Below, in pieces: positions 31,801 through 43,169 of a stretch of 64,000 bases of DNA; the stretch's first letter is position 1; every line of letters starts with the position of its first letter. The DNA lies in NCBI RefSeq assembly GCF_030272615.1, contig NC_081406.1, positions 395,768,439-395,832,438 on the forward strand. The letters run 5' to 3'. The notes below the pieces were generated by a model that searched no databases, was not told the DNA's origin, and saw nothing but the letters and a program-made list of their open reading frames with translations. The translations under genes were made by a program, and so were the position numbers. Origin of the DNA: Cryptomeria japonica. Its lineage: Eukaryota; Streptophyta; Pinopsida; Cupressales; Cupressaceae.

Positions 31801-33579
31801 TGATGCTCTGCAAAAAGGATTAGAAAATCTGTTTGATGGCAACACACACAAGAGCACAAGAAACAAACGTTAGTGTTAGCAACAAAAGATTATCCTAAAC
31901 AGGCATATCAAGAGAGATATTAAGCATGAAATAGAAAGCATATAAACATAAAATGAAATAGCTAATCAAGATGCTCATAGTTGCTCCTCCCTTGTTCCTC
32001 TCCTCTCCAAGTCCCAAATGAGTGTAGCTCTCAGCTTTTAGCACTAGCCATGGATGCCATATGGAGATTCAAGATGGTTGAATATGATAAGCAAATACTA
32101 TGCAAGAGTAGTTAGTGATGCTATGAAAAAGCTCTATGCTAATGCCAGTATAACAACAATACTCTAAAATGCTTCTCTTTTGCTTGAGGAGAAGGGTTCT
32201 ATTTATAGAAGAAATGGGGAAATGAAGGGTTAAGATTGAATGGTTTAATCAAGGGCCAAGTTTGAAAGTTGGGGATCCATGTGCATAATTGGCACCAATA
32301 AAATGGTGACAAGTGTCAACATAGGATTGGGTTGAGAGAAGAGGTTGGAGGCATTAAAGGCCTGAGAAGACCTCATGGTTATCTAGAAGGTAAGGGTCAA
32401 GTCTAAATTAAGATTACCCATTGGATTAAGAGTTAATCCAAGGATAAACCTTTGTGCAAATGATTAAGAGATAATCATGGTCAAAGCATTAAAGGCTTGA
32501 TGAGACCTTTGGGTTGGGTAGAGGTTGAGTCAAAACAAATGTTTTAACCATGTGGGAGGGTTGAATTAACCATTAATGGTTATTGGAGACTTTGGGGATT
32601 AAGTGGTTGAAGGTTGAAAGCTTTCAAAGGTTATCCAAGACTTTGAGGGTTAATTTGTTGAACACACAAAGCATTAATTGCTTTTCAAAGACTTTGGAGT
32701 CTTTGAGAAGTGACTCCAATTTGCTTAGGAATGTGACAATATTTAGGGGATGGATTAGGCTAATTAGGAAGGGTTTAGAAGAATCTAGAAGGGGTTTAGG
32801 CATACAAGTGGATTTTGTAGGAAAATGCAAGTGGGAGAAATTTTGGTATTTTCAATTAAAATAAAATCATTTATTTCAATTAAATGGTGTAAGTTGAATT
32901 TGGATAAATATTTAAATAAATATTAATTTATTTAAATGAGAAAAAGAAGATAAAGCATTTAAAATGCTTGAAGACTTTGAGGGGAACCATTAAAGGCTTG
33001 AAGACTTTAAGGAAAACCATTAAAGTCTTAAGAAGACTATAGAAGGAAGCCATCAAGTTTGACTACTTTAAGGGAAACCATTAAAGGTTTCAAGTGGGTG
33101 AGGATAAATAGGATTTTAAATACATAATTTATTTAAAATAGTTGTGCAACTTGCTTTTGTAGGAAAATACAAGTGGGTGGAGGATAAAGGTGATTTAAAT
33201 AAATTATTTATTTAAAATAATTGTGCAACTTGTATTTGTAGGAAAATGCAAGTGGGTGGAGGATAAAGGTGATTTTAAATAAATGATTTATTTATTTAAA
33301 TGTGAGAGGTGGGATTTTGGGGGTTTTAAATAAATATTAATTTATTTAAATGTGAGAGAAGATTTAATTAAATAAATATGATTTATTTATTTAATTAATG
33401 GTCTGAATTTGGTTAAGTGAATTAAATCAAATAAATTGAATAATTTATTTAATTAATAGGAGAATAGGGTTAAGATGAATTAATTAAATATTAATTTAAT
33501 TAATTATTAATTGATGGTTAAATAATCAAATAAATACTAAGTATTCATTTAATTAAGTGGACAGATTTATGTGACTACA
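31801..33579 (-). repeat. 3' LTR of element E
   Basis: The minus strand starts TGTAGTCACATAAATCTG and ends GCATCA (plus TGATGC at 31801); it is 1,779 bp long. It is rich in short direct repeats such as CATTAAAGGCTTGAAGACTT (32340-33080) and GGAAAATGCAAGTGGGTGGA with AATAAAT.ATTTATTTA runs (32810-33310). It has a minus-strand TATA box at 32199-32207. TG/CA termini and the adjoining PPT define it well. Confidence 0.9.
32199..32207 (-). promoter_or_regulatory. TATA box in element E LTR
   Basis: The minus strand reads CTATAAATAG followed by AACCC. It would position the start of element RNA about 400 bases before the LTR end. Confidence 0.65.
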
Positions 33580-33593
33580 TTTGCCCCTCTTTG
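33580..33593 (-). promoter_or_regulatory. Polypurine tract of element E
   Basis: Minus-strand CAAAGAGGGGCAAA lies directly against the LTR start TGTAGTCA. It is the same run as in C and F. Confidence 0.85.
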
Positions 33594-35965
33594 AGACGGT
33601 GCGGTTTATCGCGTCGTTTCAAAGAAAGAAAAATAGGTGTGAAGAAATGCCCCATAAAATGTAAATTTAATGGGTGGTATGCCCCCTCAAGAGATGGGCC
33701 GAATGTTTTTTTTTTTTTTTTAAAAAAAATCGGGCGATCTCTCGAAAAAGAATGAAAAGTGGAGGGGAGGTAGAATAGAAGAAATTAGAACTAATGATGA
33801 AAGAATGGGAGAAAATGGAGTGAATATGAAGAAACAACAAGCCAACGAGTACCCTGAGGTCATGCACGAGATACATAGCAGATGTAGTGTGGGGTTTTGA
33901 TTGATGCTATACAATTGATCAAAATTGGTTGGACAATCTGGTGCAATCGGTTGAATTGCCCCGGTCAAGTCAAAGCGTGACAGTTGATGTCAGTTGGTCG
34001 CTTGGACATGATAAAGTCTGAGTAAGTGAATCAAAGTGACCTGATGGTGACTTAGACAATTGATGTAATTGCCCGATGAAGTCAAGGTATATGAAGCAAA
34101 ATACTCGTTGAGACGTAGACAATTGATGTAATTGTCCGTTGGATTGTGTTTGATTGGTTGATCAATTGATAGTGTGTGCGTGTGATGGATGGTTGTGGGG
34201 AATCATGGCAACCCCGTTGAGACTAGGTCATTGTGATAAATGCCTGATGTAGTCTAGGATTACCATGATCGATTACCTGTTGAGACCCGAAGATACTTGA
34301 TCAGAGTATCTGTTGATAGTCTAGGTGTGTGGGAGTCGATGTATCTGTGTAGATAGAGTAACTGGCTTAATTTTGTGGATGAGTGAGGATGGGAAGCGAT
34401 GAAGGGATTAGGATGATGTTGATGATCAAGATAGGGAGGGTGAGGGGGGATTTGATGTTAGATAGAAGATATGGAGGACTAGGATCGAGTCCTATGGAAG
34501 AAGATGAGTAAAATAGAGTATGCATTATTATGACTACGTATGCATGATATGCAGCTATTATGAATGTATGGATGGGTGGAATGCAACAAAATGCAGTATA
34601 TATAGATGAGATGGAATGACGATCCATGGTGCTTTATTTTTCATCATTGAGCTTTAAAATGTTGTAAGAAAATACAAGCAACGTGACATAAAGATTCAAG
34701 ATAACCAGAGTATTTCTTACATGGATTTTTATATAGCAAGTTAATACAAGCAACTTGATATAATGGATCAAGTTGACCTGAGTATTTCTTGCGGAACAGA
34801 TAAGGATTATCTCCTTTCATGCATGACTTGGAATGTCCTCCTTGATCTTAGGCTGATCATATCCTGAGACAAGTGCATACCGTAATAAGAGATAAAACCT
34901 TTATCCAGTTTGGATGAGGTAGGAGGAACCAAAGAAAGAGAATTGTACCTGCAAACAAACAATATATACATAAAGAATAAAGAATATGGATCCTTGGTAA
35001 TGGTTCATGCTCATATGGTCGAGATATACGCTGTAGTCAGCAAGCCGTAATGATCTATGACTGCATTTTGCATAAGATCATGTAGCTTGGTGAACTTCCC
35101 ACGTAGACACCATTAGTACATGCCCCAGTACTTCATCGGAAATAATGCGCAAATGATACAAAATAATGCTGAAAGATCCCGATACAGATAAACAAATGAA
35201 TTACTCACGAATCAACCAAGTATTTGATAGCCTAACAAAATTTTCTTGTCAAAGAAAACGTCACTTTTGTCTTTGTTTTGGTAAGGAAGGATGCATCCTT
35301 GTTTTTAAAGACAGTTTTGGATTGTTGATGTGGATTGTGTGGTTGTTTGGTAAATGGTCATTGTGTGAGTAGTTTGTCGCAATGTTTGTTTTGGTATCTG
35401 CATGGATGAGTATGTACAAGGTGTTGCCATGTTTTTGTGTGATTTTTCAATGGTTTTGTCGATGTTTTTGGATTTTGAATTGTTTTGAATGTTTTTGGTA
35501 TTTTTGCGAGATATTTTTGAATGTTTTTGGATTTTTGATGATTGTTTGAATGAAGAACTTAATGAATCATAAGACAATGTAGAATCCACTTCCATCAATA
35601 GGTTAAAGGCATTGCCCCCAGTTTTAGACATGACTATGAAAAAGCGGGATGCAAGATGTATGGAGTACTATCATAATTGCAGAGGAATAACAAGCCATGG
35701 TTGATGGATGGATGGATGTATGTATGAAGTAGATGTGATCGCCACAAGTCTGAAAGATAATGGAGCCATAGCCTTTACGAGTGGCGCCTGTTTGCCAGGT
35801 TTTCACCATCGTTCTTACCCAAGGTGCCACCGGAGTGGTTGTTCACCGTTTGGATGCATGATTTTTCTTTACTTTTTTGAATGTTTTTATATTTTCTTCA
35901 GGACATTTTTCTGAATGTTTTTTGGTATTTTCTGATAGGCAGGGGAGCCTGATGCTCTGTACAGC
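33594..35965 (-). other. 3' UTR of element E
   Basis: This is non-coding sequence between pol and PPT. It holds an A/T homopolymer junction at 33707-33730, ~63-bp repeats with GACAATT-GATGT-AATTGTC palindromes (34055 and 34118), GTTGAGAC words at 34098-34300, the paired ~72-bp repeat at 34693 and 34765, the VSGYDQ block near 34850 shared with C and F, T-rich tracts after pol (35430-35560, 35870-35935), and the GGTGAAAACCTGGCAAACAGG block at 35785-35810. Confidence 0.7.
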
Positions 35966-38900
35966 TTATGTGTAAAACCGTTTGAGGTGCATGCTGTTGA
36001 TTGGATCTGCGAGCGGTTCTCCGTCTGATGTAGCCAACTGATATGCCCCGGACCCAAATACAGCAGTGACAACATATGGGCCTAGCCAATTTGATTCAAA
36101 CTTGCCTTGATGTTCTCTGTTTGGTTGGTTGCGAGGATTCTCTCGAAGAACAAGATCACCTACCTCAAATGTACGAGGTCTAACTCGGTGATTGTAGCTT
36201 CTACTCATGCGCTGCTGATAGGCTTTGAGATGGTTGTATGCAGCTTGTCGCTTCTCATCAAGTAGCTCCAAGTCCTGAAGGCGTGAGACTCTGTATGCGT
36301 CATCATCAATGAGATTGTGCAAGGAAACCCTTAATGATGGTATCTCGACCTCAATAGGCAAGATAGCTTCTGCACCATAGACCAATGAATAAGGAGTTGC
36401 ACCTGTAGGGGTTTGAATGCTAGTTCGATATGCCCATAGCGCTGGATTCAATTGAACATGCCAATCACGACCGGCATCATTGACTGTCTTCTTTAGGATC
36501 CTCAATATGTTTTTATTGGATGCTTCGGCCTGACCATTGCCTTGTGGGTAATAGGGAGTGGAAAAGTGGTGTTGGATATGAAATTTCTCACAAAGCTCAT
36601 GGACATCCTGATTTTTGAAAGGAAGACCGTTATCTGTGACAATGGACATGGGCACACCATACCGACAGATGATGTAATTGAGGATGAATGAGGCGATCTG
36701 CTTGCCGGTGACTTGGGTAAGTGGAACAGCTTCGATCCACTTGGTGAAATATTCGGTGGCGGTAATAATGAATTTATGGCCATTGGATGAAGATGGATGG
36801 ATTTTACCCACAAGATCAAGACCCCATTGACAAAAAGGCCATGGTGTTGTGATTGGTTGCAGTTCTTGAGCTGGTGCATGTATTAGGTCGCCATGAACTT
36901 GACATTTTTTGCACTTCCTAACAAAGTAGTAGGAATCCTTTTCCATAGATGGCCAATAGTATCCAGCTCGCATGATCTTCTTGGCTAGTGATGGACCACT
37001 TGAGTGAGTCCCGCAAATTCCTTCATGTACCTCTTCCAAAGCCTTTGTTATCTCACCTTGTTCTAGACATCGAAGGAGAGTACCATCAAGACTGCGTCGG
37101 TATAGGGTTTCGGCAATAATGGTATATCGAGCAGTTTGGCGAATGAAGGTTTTACGTTGGTTATTTGATTGGTTGGGAGGAAGGGTGTGATCGCGGAGAT
37201 AGGTGTAGAACTCACCGTACCATGGGGATTCAGAACCAACAAGGCAACATATCATTTCAGATTCGGGGATATCATAAGCGGGGATCCAAAGTTGTTCTAC
37301 CAAGAACTCGTAGCGTGTTGAATTCTGTGGAAGATCTAGTAGAGATGCGATGGTAGCCATGGCGTCAGCAGCTCGATTCTGATCTCTTGGTATCTGCTCA
37401 AAAGTGATAGTAGTAAATGATGTCTTTAGACTGTCCACCATTTGCTTGTATGGCATGAGTTTATCATCTTTGGTCTGATATTCATTAGTTGCTTGTCGAA
37501 TGACCAATTGTGAGTCGCCATATACTTGTAGTTCTTGTAATTTCCATTGTACGGCTAACCTGAGTCCTGTGATCAAGGCCTCATACTCTGCTATGTTGTT
37601 TGTGCATGGAAATGTGAGCCTGTAAGACTTCGGGATGCTATCACCTTGAGGTGTGATAAACAGAATGCCTGCCCCCGAGCCGTGCCTAGTGTATGAACCA
37701 TCAAAATATAGTTTCCATGGTTGTGCTTCTGTGATCATGAATATCTCTTCATCTGGAAAATTGGAAATGAGAGGATGATCGCCTATGAGTGGTGCATCGG
37801 CCAATTGATCTGCAATGACCTGACCTTTGATAGCTTTACGGTCCACATACTCGATGTCGAATTCACTTAGAATCATTACCCATTTAGCTAAGCGACCTGT
37901 CAATGCTGCTTTGTTAAGTAAATACTTGAGTGGATCAATCTTTGCAATGAGTTGCACCTTGTGTGTTAACAGATAGTGCCTCAGTTTAGTGGCTGCCAAG
38001 ATTACTGCTAGGCAAGCTCGCTCAATAGGTGTGTAATTGAGTTCATAGCCCACAAGTGTGCGAGAGATGTAGTAAATAGCACACTCTTTTCCTTCTGCAT
38101 TATGTTGTGCCAGTAGTACACCCAATGCTGTACTTGTTGCTGAGATATAGAGCAATAATGGTCTACTTGGATCTGGTGGCATCAGCAATGGTGGATTCAT
38201 GAGATAGTCTTTAAGCGCCTGAAATGCTTGCTGGCATCTGTCATCCCACTGAAAGCGGATGTTCTTGTGTAGCAGGTGTGTGAATGGGTGACACTTATCA
38301 GCCAATTGTGCAATGAATCTGCGGATAGATTGAAGCTGTCCTTGTAGTGTTCTTAGCTGACTGATATTCTTTGGAGGTGGCATGTCCATTATTGCCTTAA
38401 CCTTTGCTGGATCGACCTCAATACCTTTGCTTGAGACAATGTATCCTAGAAGCTTCCCGGAGGTCACTCCGAAGACACATTTCTTTGGGTTGAGTCGAAC
38501 ATGGTACTGTTCCAGTCTATCAAAGATTTTATCTAAGATGTGAAGATGTCCTTCTCTAGTAAGTGATTTTGCTAGTAAATCATCCACATAATCTTCCATT
38601 ATAGTATGCATCATGTCATGGAAGATGGTGGTCATTGCTCTTTGATAGGTCGCTCCTGCATTCTTTAGACCAAAAGGCATTACATTCCAGCAGTATGTGC
38701 CCCATGGACATGTGAAGGCTGTCTTATGTTGGTCCTCTAGTGCGATCTTTATTTGATTGTATCCCGAAAAGCCATCCATGAGTGAAAGCATGGCATGTCC
38801 TGCTGTCAAATCTACTATGATGTCGATATTTGGTAGAGGGAAGTCATCCTTAGGACATGCCTTATTCAGATCTCTGAAGTCTGTACAAATGCGGATGCCC

Positions 38901-39500
38901 CCTTTTGGTTTGCCAACTGGTACAATGTTGGAGATCCATTCTGCATAATCAATTGGTCTAATGAAACCAACATCCAGGAGTTTCTTGAGTTCTGTTTTGA
39001 CTAGCACGGCAATCTGAGGATGCATCTTACGAAGCTTCTGCTTGACAGGTTTGGCTCCTTTTGCTACTGTGAGATGATGCATGACTAAATCAGGATCAAG
39101 CCCAGGCATGTCTGCATATGACCATGCAAAGTTGATCTGACGCTGTTGGAAGAACTCTATAAATTGAGGTTGTTCCTCTGGAGTGAGAAGAGATGCCAGA
39201 TGTATGATATGAGGGTTTTCAGGAGTCCCCACATTGTATTCTTTGGTCTCCTCAATGAGGATCGTTGATCGTTCCTGTTGTGTACTAGCAGGGAGGATGT
39301 CAAACCCTTCATCCTTAGGCGCCTCAGAGAGGTTTTCACCGTTGGATACGCTCTTTCTTTTTACTTTTGTTGGATCAAACAGTGCCACAGTGTGGTTTTC
39401 ACTGGAAGATCCATGTTTTAATGTTATATTTTTGCAGCTGAAGGGTTTGGCATCCGCCCCGAAGTATGCTGCGCTATTAAGTTCAATGGCGAATCCAGCT
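35966..39500 (-). CDS. pol: Pol polyprotein of element E, intact, 5'-partial
   Basis: The frame is open from the gap to TAA at 35966-35968. Numbering residues from 39388: pre-RT linker 1-105; RT about 112-290 with LMDGFSGYNQI (D205) and YVDD (267-270); first RNase H about 375-530, whose LLYISATSTALGVLLAQ lacks the usual Asp; second, archaeal-type RNase H about 559-686 with D563, E601, D625 and D675; integrase with H788, H795, C826, C829 and D858, D919, E955 (D-35-E spacing); GPY/F motif WLGPYVV near 1101; no chromodomain. It would copy and integrate the element. Upstream sequence (39389-39500) is in frame, so the true start is in the gap. Confidence 0.95.
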
Positions 39501-40000
39501 NNNNNNNNNNNNNNNNNNNNNNNNNNNNNNNNNNNNNNNNNNNNNNNNNNNNNNNNNNNNNNNNNNNNNNNNNNNNNNNNNNNNNNNNNNNNNNNNNNNN
39601 NNNNNNNNNNNNNNNNNNNNNNNNNNNNNNNNNNNNNNNNNNNNNNNNNNNNNNNNNNNNNNNNNNNNNNNNNNNNNNNNNNNNNNNNNNNNNNNNNNNN
39701 NNNNNNNNNNNNNNNNNNNNNNNNNNNNNNNNNNNNNNNNNNNNNNNNNNNNNNNNNNNNNNNNNNNNNNNNNNNNNNNNNNNNNNNNNNNNNNNNNNNN
39801 NNNNNNNNNNNNNNNNNNNNNNNNNNNNNNNNNNNNNNNNNNNNNNNNNNNNNNNNNNNNNNNNNNNNNNNNNNNNNNNNNNNNNNNNNNNNNNNNNNNN
39901 NNNNNNNNNNNNNNNNNNNNNNNNNNNNNNNNNNNNNNNNNNNNNNNNNNNNNNNNNNNNNNNNNNNNNNNNNNNNNNNNNNNNNNNNNNNNNNNNNNNN
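39501..40000. other. Assembly gap (500 N)
   Basis: Exactly 500 unknown bases, a round number typical of a scaffold join of unknown true length. Missing from view are the gag, leader and 5' LTR of E, the rest of D, C and B, and the first ~32 bases of F's 5' LTR. The left and right halves may not be true neighbours. Confidence 0.98.
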
Positions 40001-41128
40001 AATTAAATAAGAAATTATTTAATTAATCCCCTTCCCAATTTAATTGAATTCATTAGCAATTTGATTAAATTCCCCCATTCATCTACTTATAAATAAATCT
40101 AAGGATTTATTCATTAAGTTCATTTCAAAAGTCCCCTTTGATTAATTAATATAAATTGATTAATCCTCCCCCCATTAAATTCATTTCTTCTAATCCCCTA
40201 GTTAATTTAAACAAATCAATTTATGAGCTGTTGAAAGTTAATTAACCTTTTCCTATTATTTGAATTCTTAAATTCAAATTCCCCACATGCCTCCTAACTT
40301 CTAACCACCTAACCTAACCACCCCCTAACCTAACCCATTCCAACTAATCATGGGTTTAACTAACCCTATCCTATCTTGCACAACATAACCTCCTTATCCT
40401 AACCTCCTATGGGTTGGATATTCTCTCCTTTAGACACATGGCACTTTTGCCACATGTCTCTTCCCTTGGACACTTGCCCTCTTGTGAGAAAGATTCCTTG
40501 ATTGTCACCATAGAGATGACAAGTGTCCCTCCCTCCAACCTCTTCTCCAACCTCCTCCAATTTGACCCTTGATATCTTTAGACTCAATATTGACCATTGA
40601 TTCCTGCCACCTCACCCCTGATCTTGGAAATCCTATAAATATCCCCTATTTTGGAGCAAAAAGGATCCCATTTCAAGCATTGTTATTATAGGCATATCAT
40701 TTCTTGCATTCTAGTTTAGCATTATTATCATTTATTGCACCTTAGATATAGCTTAATTTGATCATCTTCTAGCATAATTTCTTAATCATATAGCATAATC
40801 AATCTCTCATCTAGCTTAATTGCATCTATCATTTAGCATAATCATGCATATCATTAGCATAATTAGCTTCTTGGATCAATCTAGCTTAATCACGCATTCA
40901 TCTAGTTTGCACATCATATCATTTTAAATCCTTCATCTTAGTGTAGTCAAGTCACTGGGATTGCTCATCTAGATCTGAGAGAAAATACACACTCCCATCT
41001 CTTAGGAGGAGATAGGTTGCTTTTCCATGGTTTATGTTTCATTTGATTTCAATTTGCTAACCATGATTGTAATGATCTATTGAGTGTTTGTGTTGCAGTT
41101 GCAGGTACCCTACTTCACACTCGTGACA
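40001..41128 (+). repeat. 5' LTR of element F (first ~32 bases in gap)
   Basis: 40001 corresponds to 52250 of the 3' LTR. The sequence shows AATTAATCCCCTTCCCAATT, a CCTAACCTAACCACCCCC tract near 40309, a TATA box at 40634-40640 and a terminus ...GTGACA at 41128. It ends one base before the PBS-like TTTTGGTGCCCACC. Confidence 0.92.
40634..40643 (+). promoter_or_regulatory. TATA box in element F 5' LTR
   Basis: TATAAATATC follows GGAAATCC and precedes CCCTATTTTGGAGC. The same TATAAATATCC sits at 52884 in the 3' LTR. Confidence 0.7.
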
Positions 41129-41149
41129 TTTTGGTGCCCACCGTGGGGT
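41129..41149 (+). promoter_or_regulatory. Primer binding site of element F
   Basis: TTTTGGTGCCCACCGTGGGG directly follows the LTR. One C->T change separates it from element D's PBS. Confidence 0.88.
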
Positions 41150-43169
41150 TGGAAATCTCATTTCTTGGCCTCTTGCATCTTCAAATCTTCAATCTCACAG
41201 ATTTTTGGCCATACTATCTTTAGAATCTCATACGAGTACCTTTTTAGTACCGTACGAGTTTCTTTGTGAACTCGTATGGATATGTGGGAATACTCATACT
41301 ACTAGGTGAGAAAACTCGTACAAGTTTATATTTATGTTTGTTCATAAACCGAGTTCATTTTAGGGTTTTTATGTTTAAAATTGGATATTACTAATGTTAA
41401 CCCCGATTTGTTTGTGAGTTTTCTAGCAGCCTAACTGGTTTTCTGCAGAACATTTGTCCAAGATTGCGTGGGCCAAAGAATCAATTACTCAAAACAAATG
41501 TGATTACTAATGTATTGGTTTTGCAAGTTGCCTAAGGAAAATTAACCAAACTTTGTCTTCTTAAATTTTTCTAGGCACACTTAATATGCTATTGGTAAAT
41601 GAAAAATCTTGTTTTCTATGTTTGAGAAGTTGTCTAAAAGGTAGGAGAGTATGCTCTTGTCCCTATGGACAATCAGAAATCTTGACCCTTGAAGCGCTTC
41701 TATGTTTGAGATTTGAATACCTTTAGCGAGTATGTCACAGTGGGAAAAAGTAATCACCTTATGAGAATGACCCAAGTGAGTATAGCTATAGACCTAAGCT
41801 TTCTGACTCACTCTAAAAAATAGGCCTCTCAGGATTAAAGTCTCAGAGGATGGGATTATTTGAGTTTTCTCTTTTGAGATCTCATATCAGACATTTAGTA
41901 GGGCCTCATGGTCTCAATCACTCTTGCGTGACTACTTGTTTTGGTACCTCATTGGGCTATGTGTCTAAATCACACTTGCATGACTATAAGGGGTAATTCC
42001 AAATGGAAAACCTTACTATGAACCCTAAGATAGAAGCTACCTGGTTCACCTCCAAAAGGGGGATAATCTTTGTGCAAGAGAGATAGTAACTCTCCCAAGA
42101 CACTTGCCATATCATGCCCCCATTAGCATTTGGATTCGGATAATATGGCGTTGAGAATCTATTGCATGAGACTCAACGGCCCGTATTTTGATTAGCTATT
42201 GGGTGTGTACCTAAGTTTGCAAGCAAAGGTTTTCTCTCTCAGCCAATTTCCTTAGGATTTAGTGTGTTGTTCTTGAGGTCACTTATCATATCGCGTGTTT
42301 GTTGTGTTTTCATCCTTGGCACTGAAACTGAAACATCTAAAACTGGAAAACATAATCAAAACATTAAACATCATTGGTCAAAAATTTGTCAAAGTCAAAA
42401 ATGTGTCTCTGCTCTGTCATAAGTCATACGAGTTTCCTAGTTTGTTGTATGAGAAAGCTAGTCCATCATTCCTGTTCTGTCTAAATTGTCATATAAGTCA
42501 GATCAACAGAGGTTCTTTGTTATCAATTTGTCGTATGTTCTCTAAATTGTCATACGGGATTCCTAGTTTGTCGTATGGGACTGTCTAAATTGTTGTCTAG
42601 GAGTCCTTAATCTATCGTACAAGGTTTTGTCTCTATCATTCAAGAGTTGTATTCTTGCATGTGTTTTCCAAATCTGTCATATTTTCTTAGTCAATTCACA
42701 TTGAGTGTATACACCTGATATTTGTCCTTTTGTGCTTAGGTTTTCTTCTTGGTTCGCTCGGTTAAGTAATCTTTTGTCAAAACGGATTCTAGAAATAGAC
42801 ATCCCAATATTTTCAAGTATTCATCTTCAACAAGTTCAAGATCTAAAATCTCAAATAGCATCATCACCTTCTTTGATAAACTGATCACCCAAAACATAGT
42901 TTCTCATCAGGATCTATCATCCTCTATCACGAAATTATAACATTTGATCAGGATAACCTCATCCCATATCATATGATATATTGTTCCTATTGGACTTGGT
43001 CTTATCAAAATCATCTAATTTGCATTCCAACCTAAGATCCAAAAACTTACAAAATTACAAATACTTGAATAATCTTTTCATGTCATATCACTTTATCATA
43101 TCTATGTTGACAGTTGGTCGAAACACCTTTTAGACAATCGAATCCCTGCACAACATTCAACACACATGT
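41150..43169 (+). other. Leader (5' UTR) of element F
   Basis: No gene is seen. It includes the block shared with D and C (GGTAGGAGAGTATGCTCTTG at about 41641; GTTCACCTCCAAAAGGGGG at about 42044) and numerous TCGTACGAG, TCATACGAG and TGTCGTATGG-like words at 41220-41320 and 42410-42620. The last ~200 bases before gag (GAAACACCTTTTAGACAAT) match element C at 18430-18450 in reverse, fixing the point where C lost its gag start. Confidence 0.75.

Larger units (their letters stand above)
31801..39500 (-). mobile_element. Tat-lineage gypsy element E, youngest in the nest
   Basis: This minus-strand element is inserted in D. It is visible from the 3' LTR (31801-33579) through PPT, 2.4-kb 3' UTR and intact pol, up to the assembly gap. 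Gag, leader, PBS and 5' LTR would lie in the gap. CAAAC (31796-31800) is its target-site duplication candidate. The intact pol frame, against stop-riddled D and F, makes it the most recent insertion. Confidence 0.9.

Noticed and set aside
33707-33730. Poly-T/poly-A junction as a processed pseudogene or LINE tail
   Set aside because: It lies inside the otherwise continuous 3' UTR of element E without flanking TSDs or an upstream retrocopy.
39234-40010. A 258-codon plus-strand open frame across the gap
   Set aside because: Most of it is translated N; the real part is the reverse complement of element E pol.
40290-40350. CCTAACCTAACC tract as an interstitial telomere
   Set aside because: The plant telomere unit is TTTAGGG/CCCTAAA; here the unit is CCTAA with irregular spacing and it recurs in the gypsy LTRs (12660-12730, 52555-52590), so it is an LTR feature.
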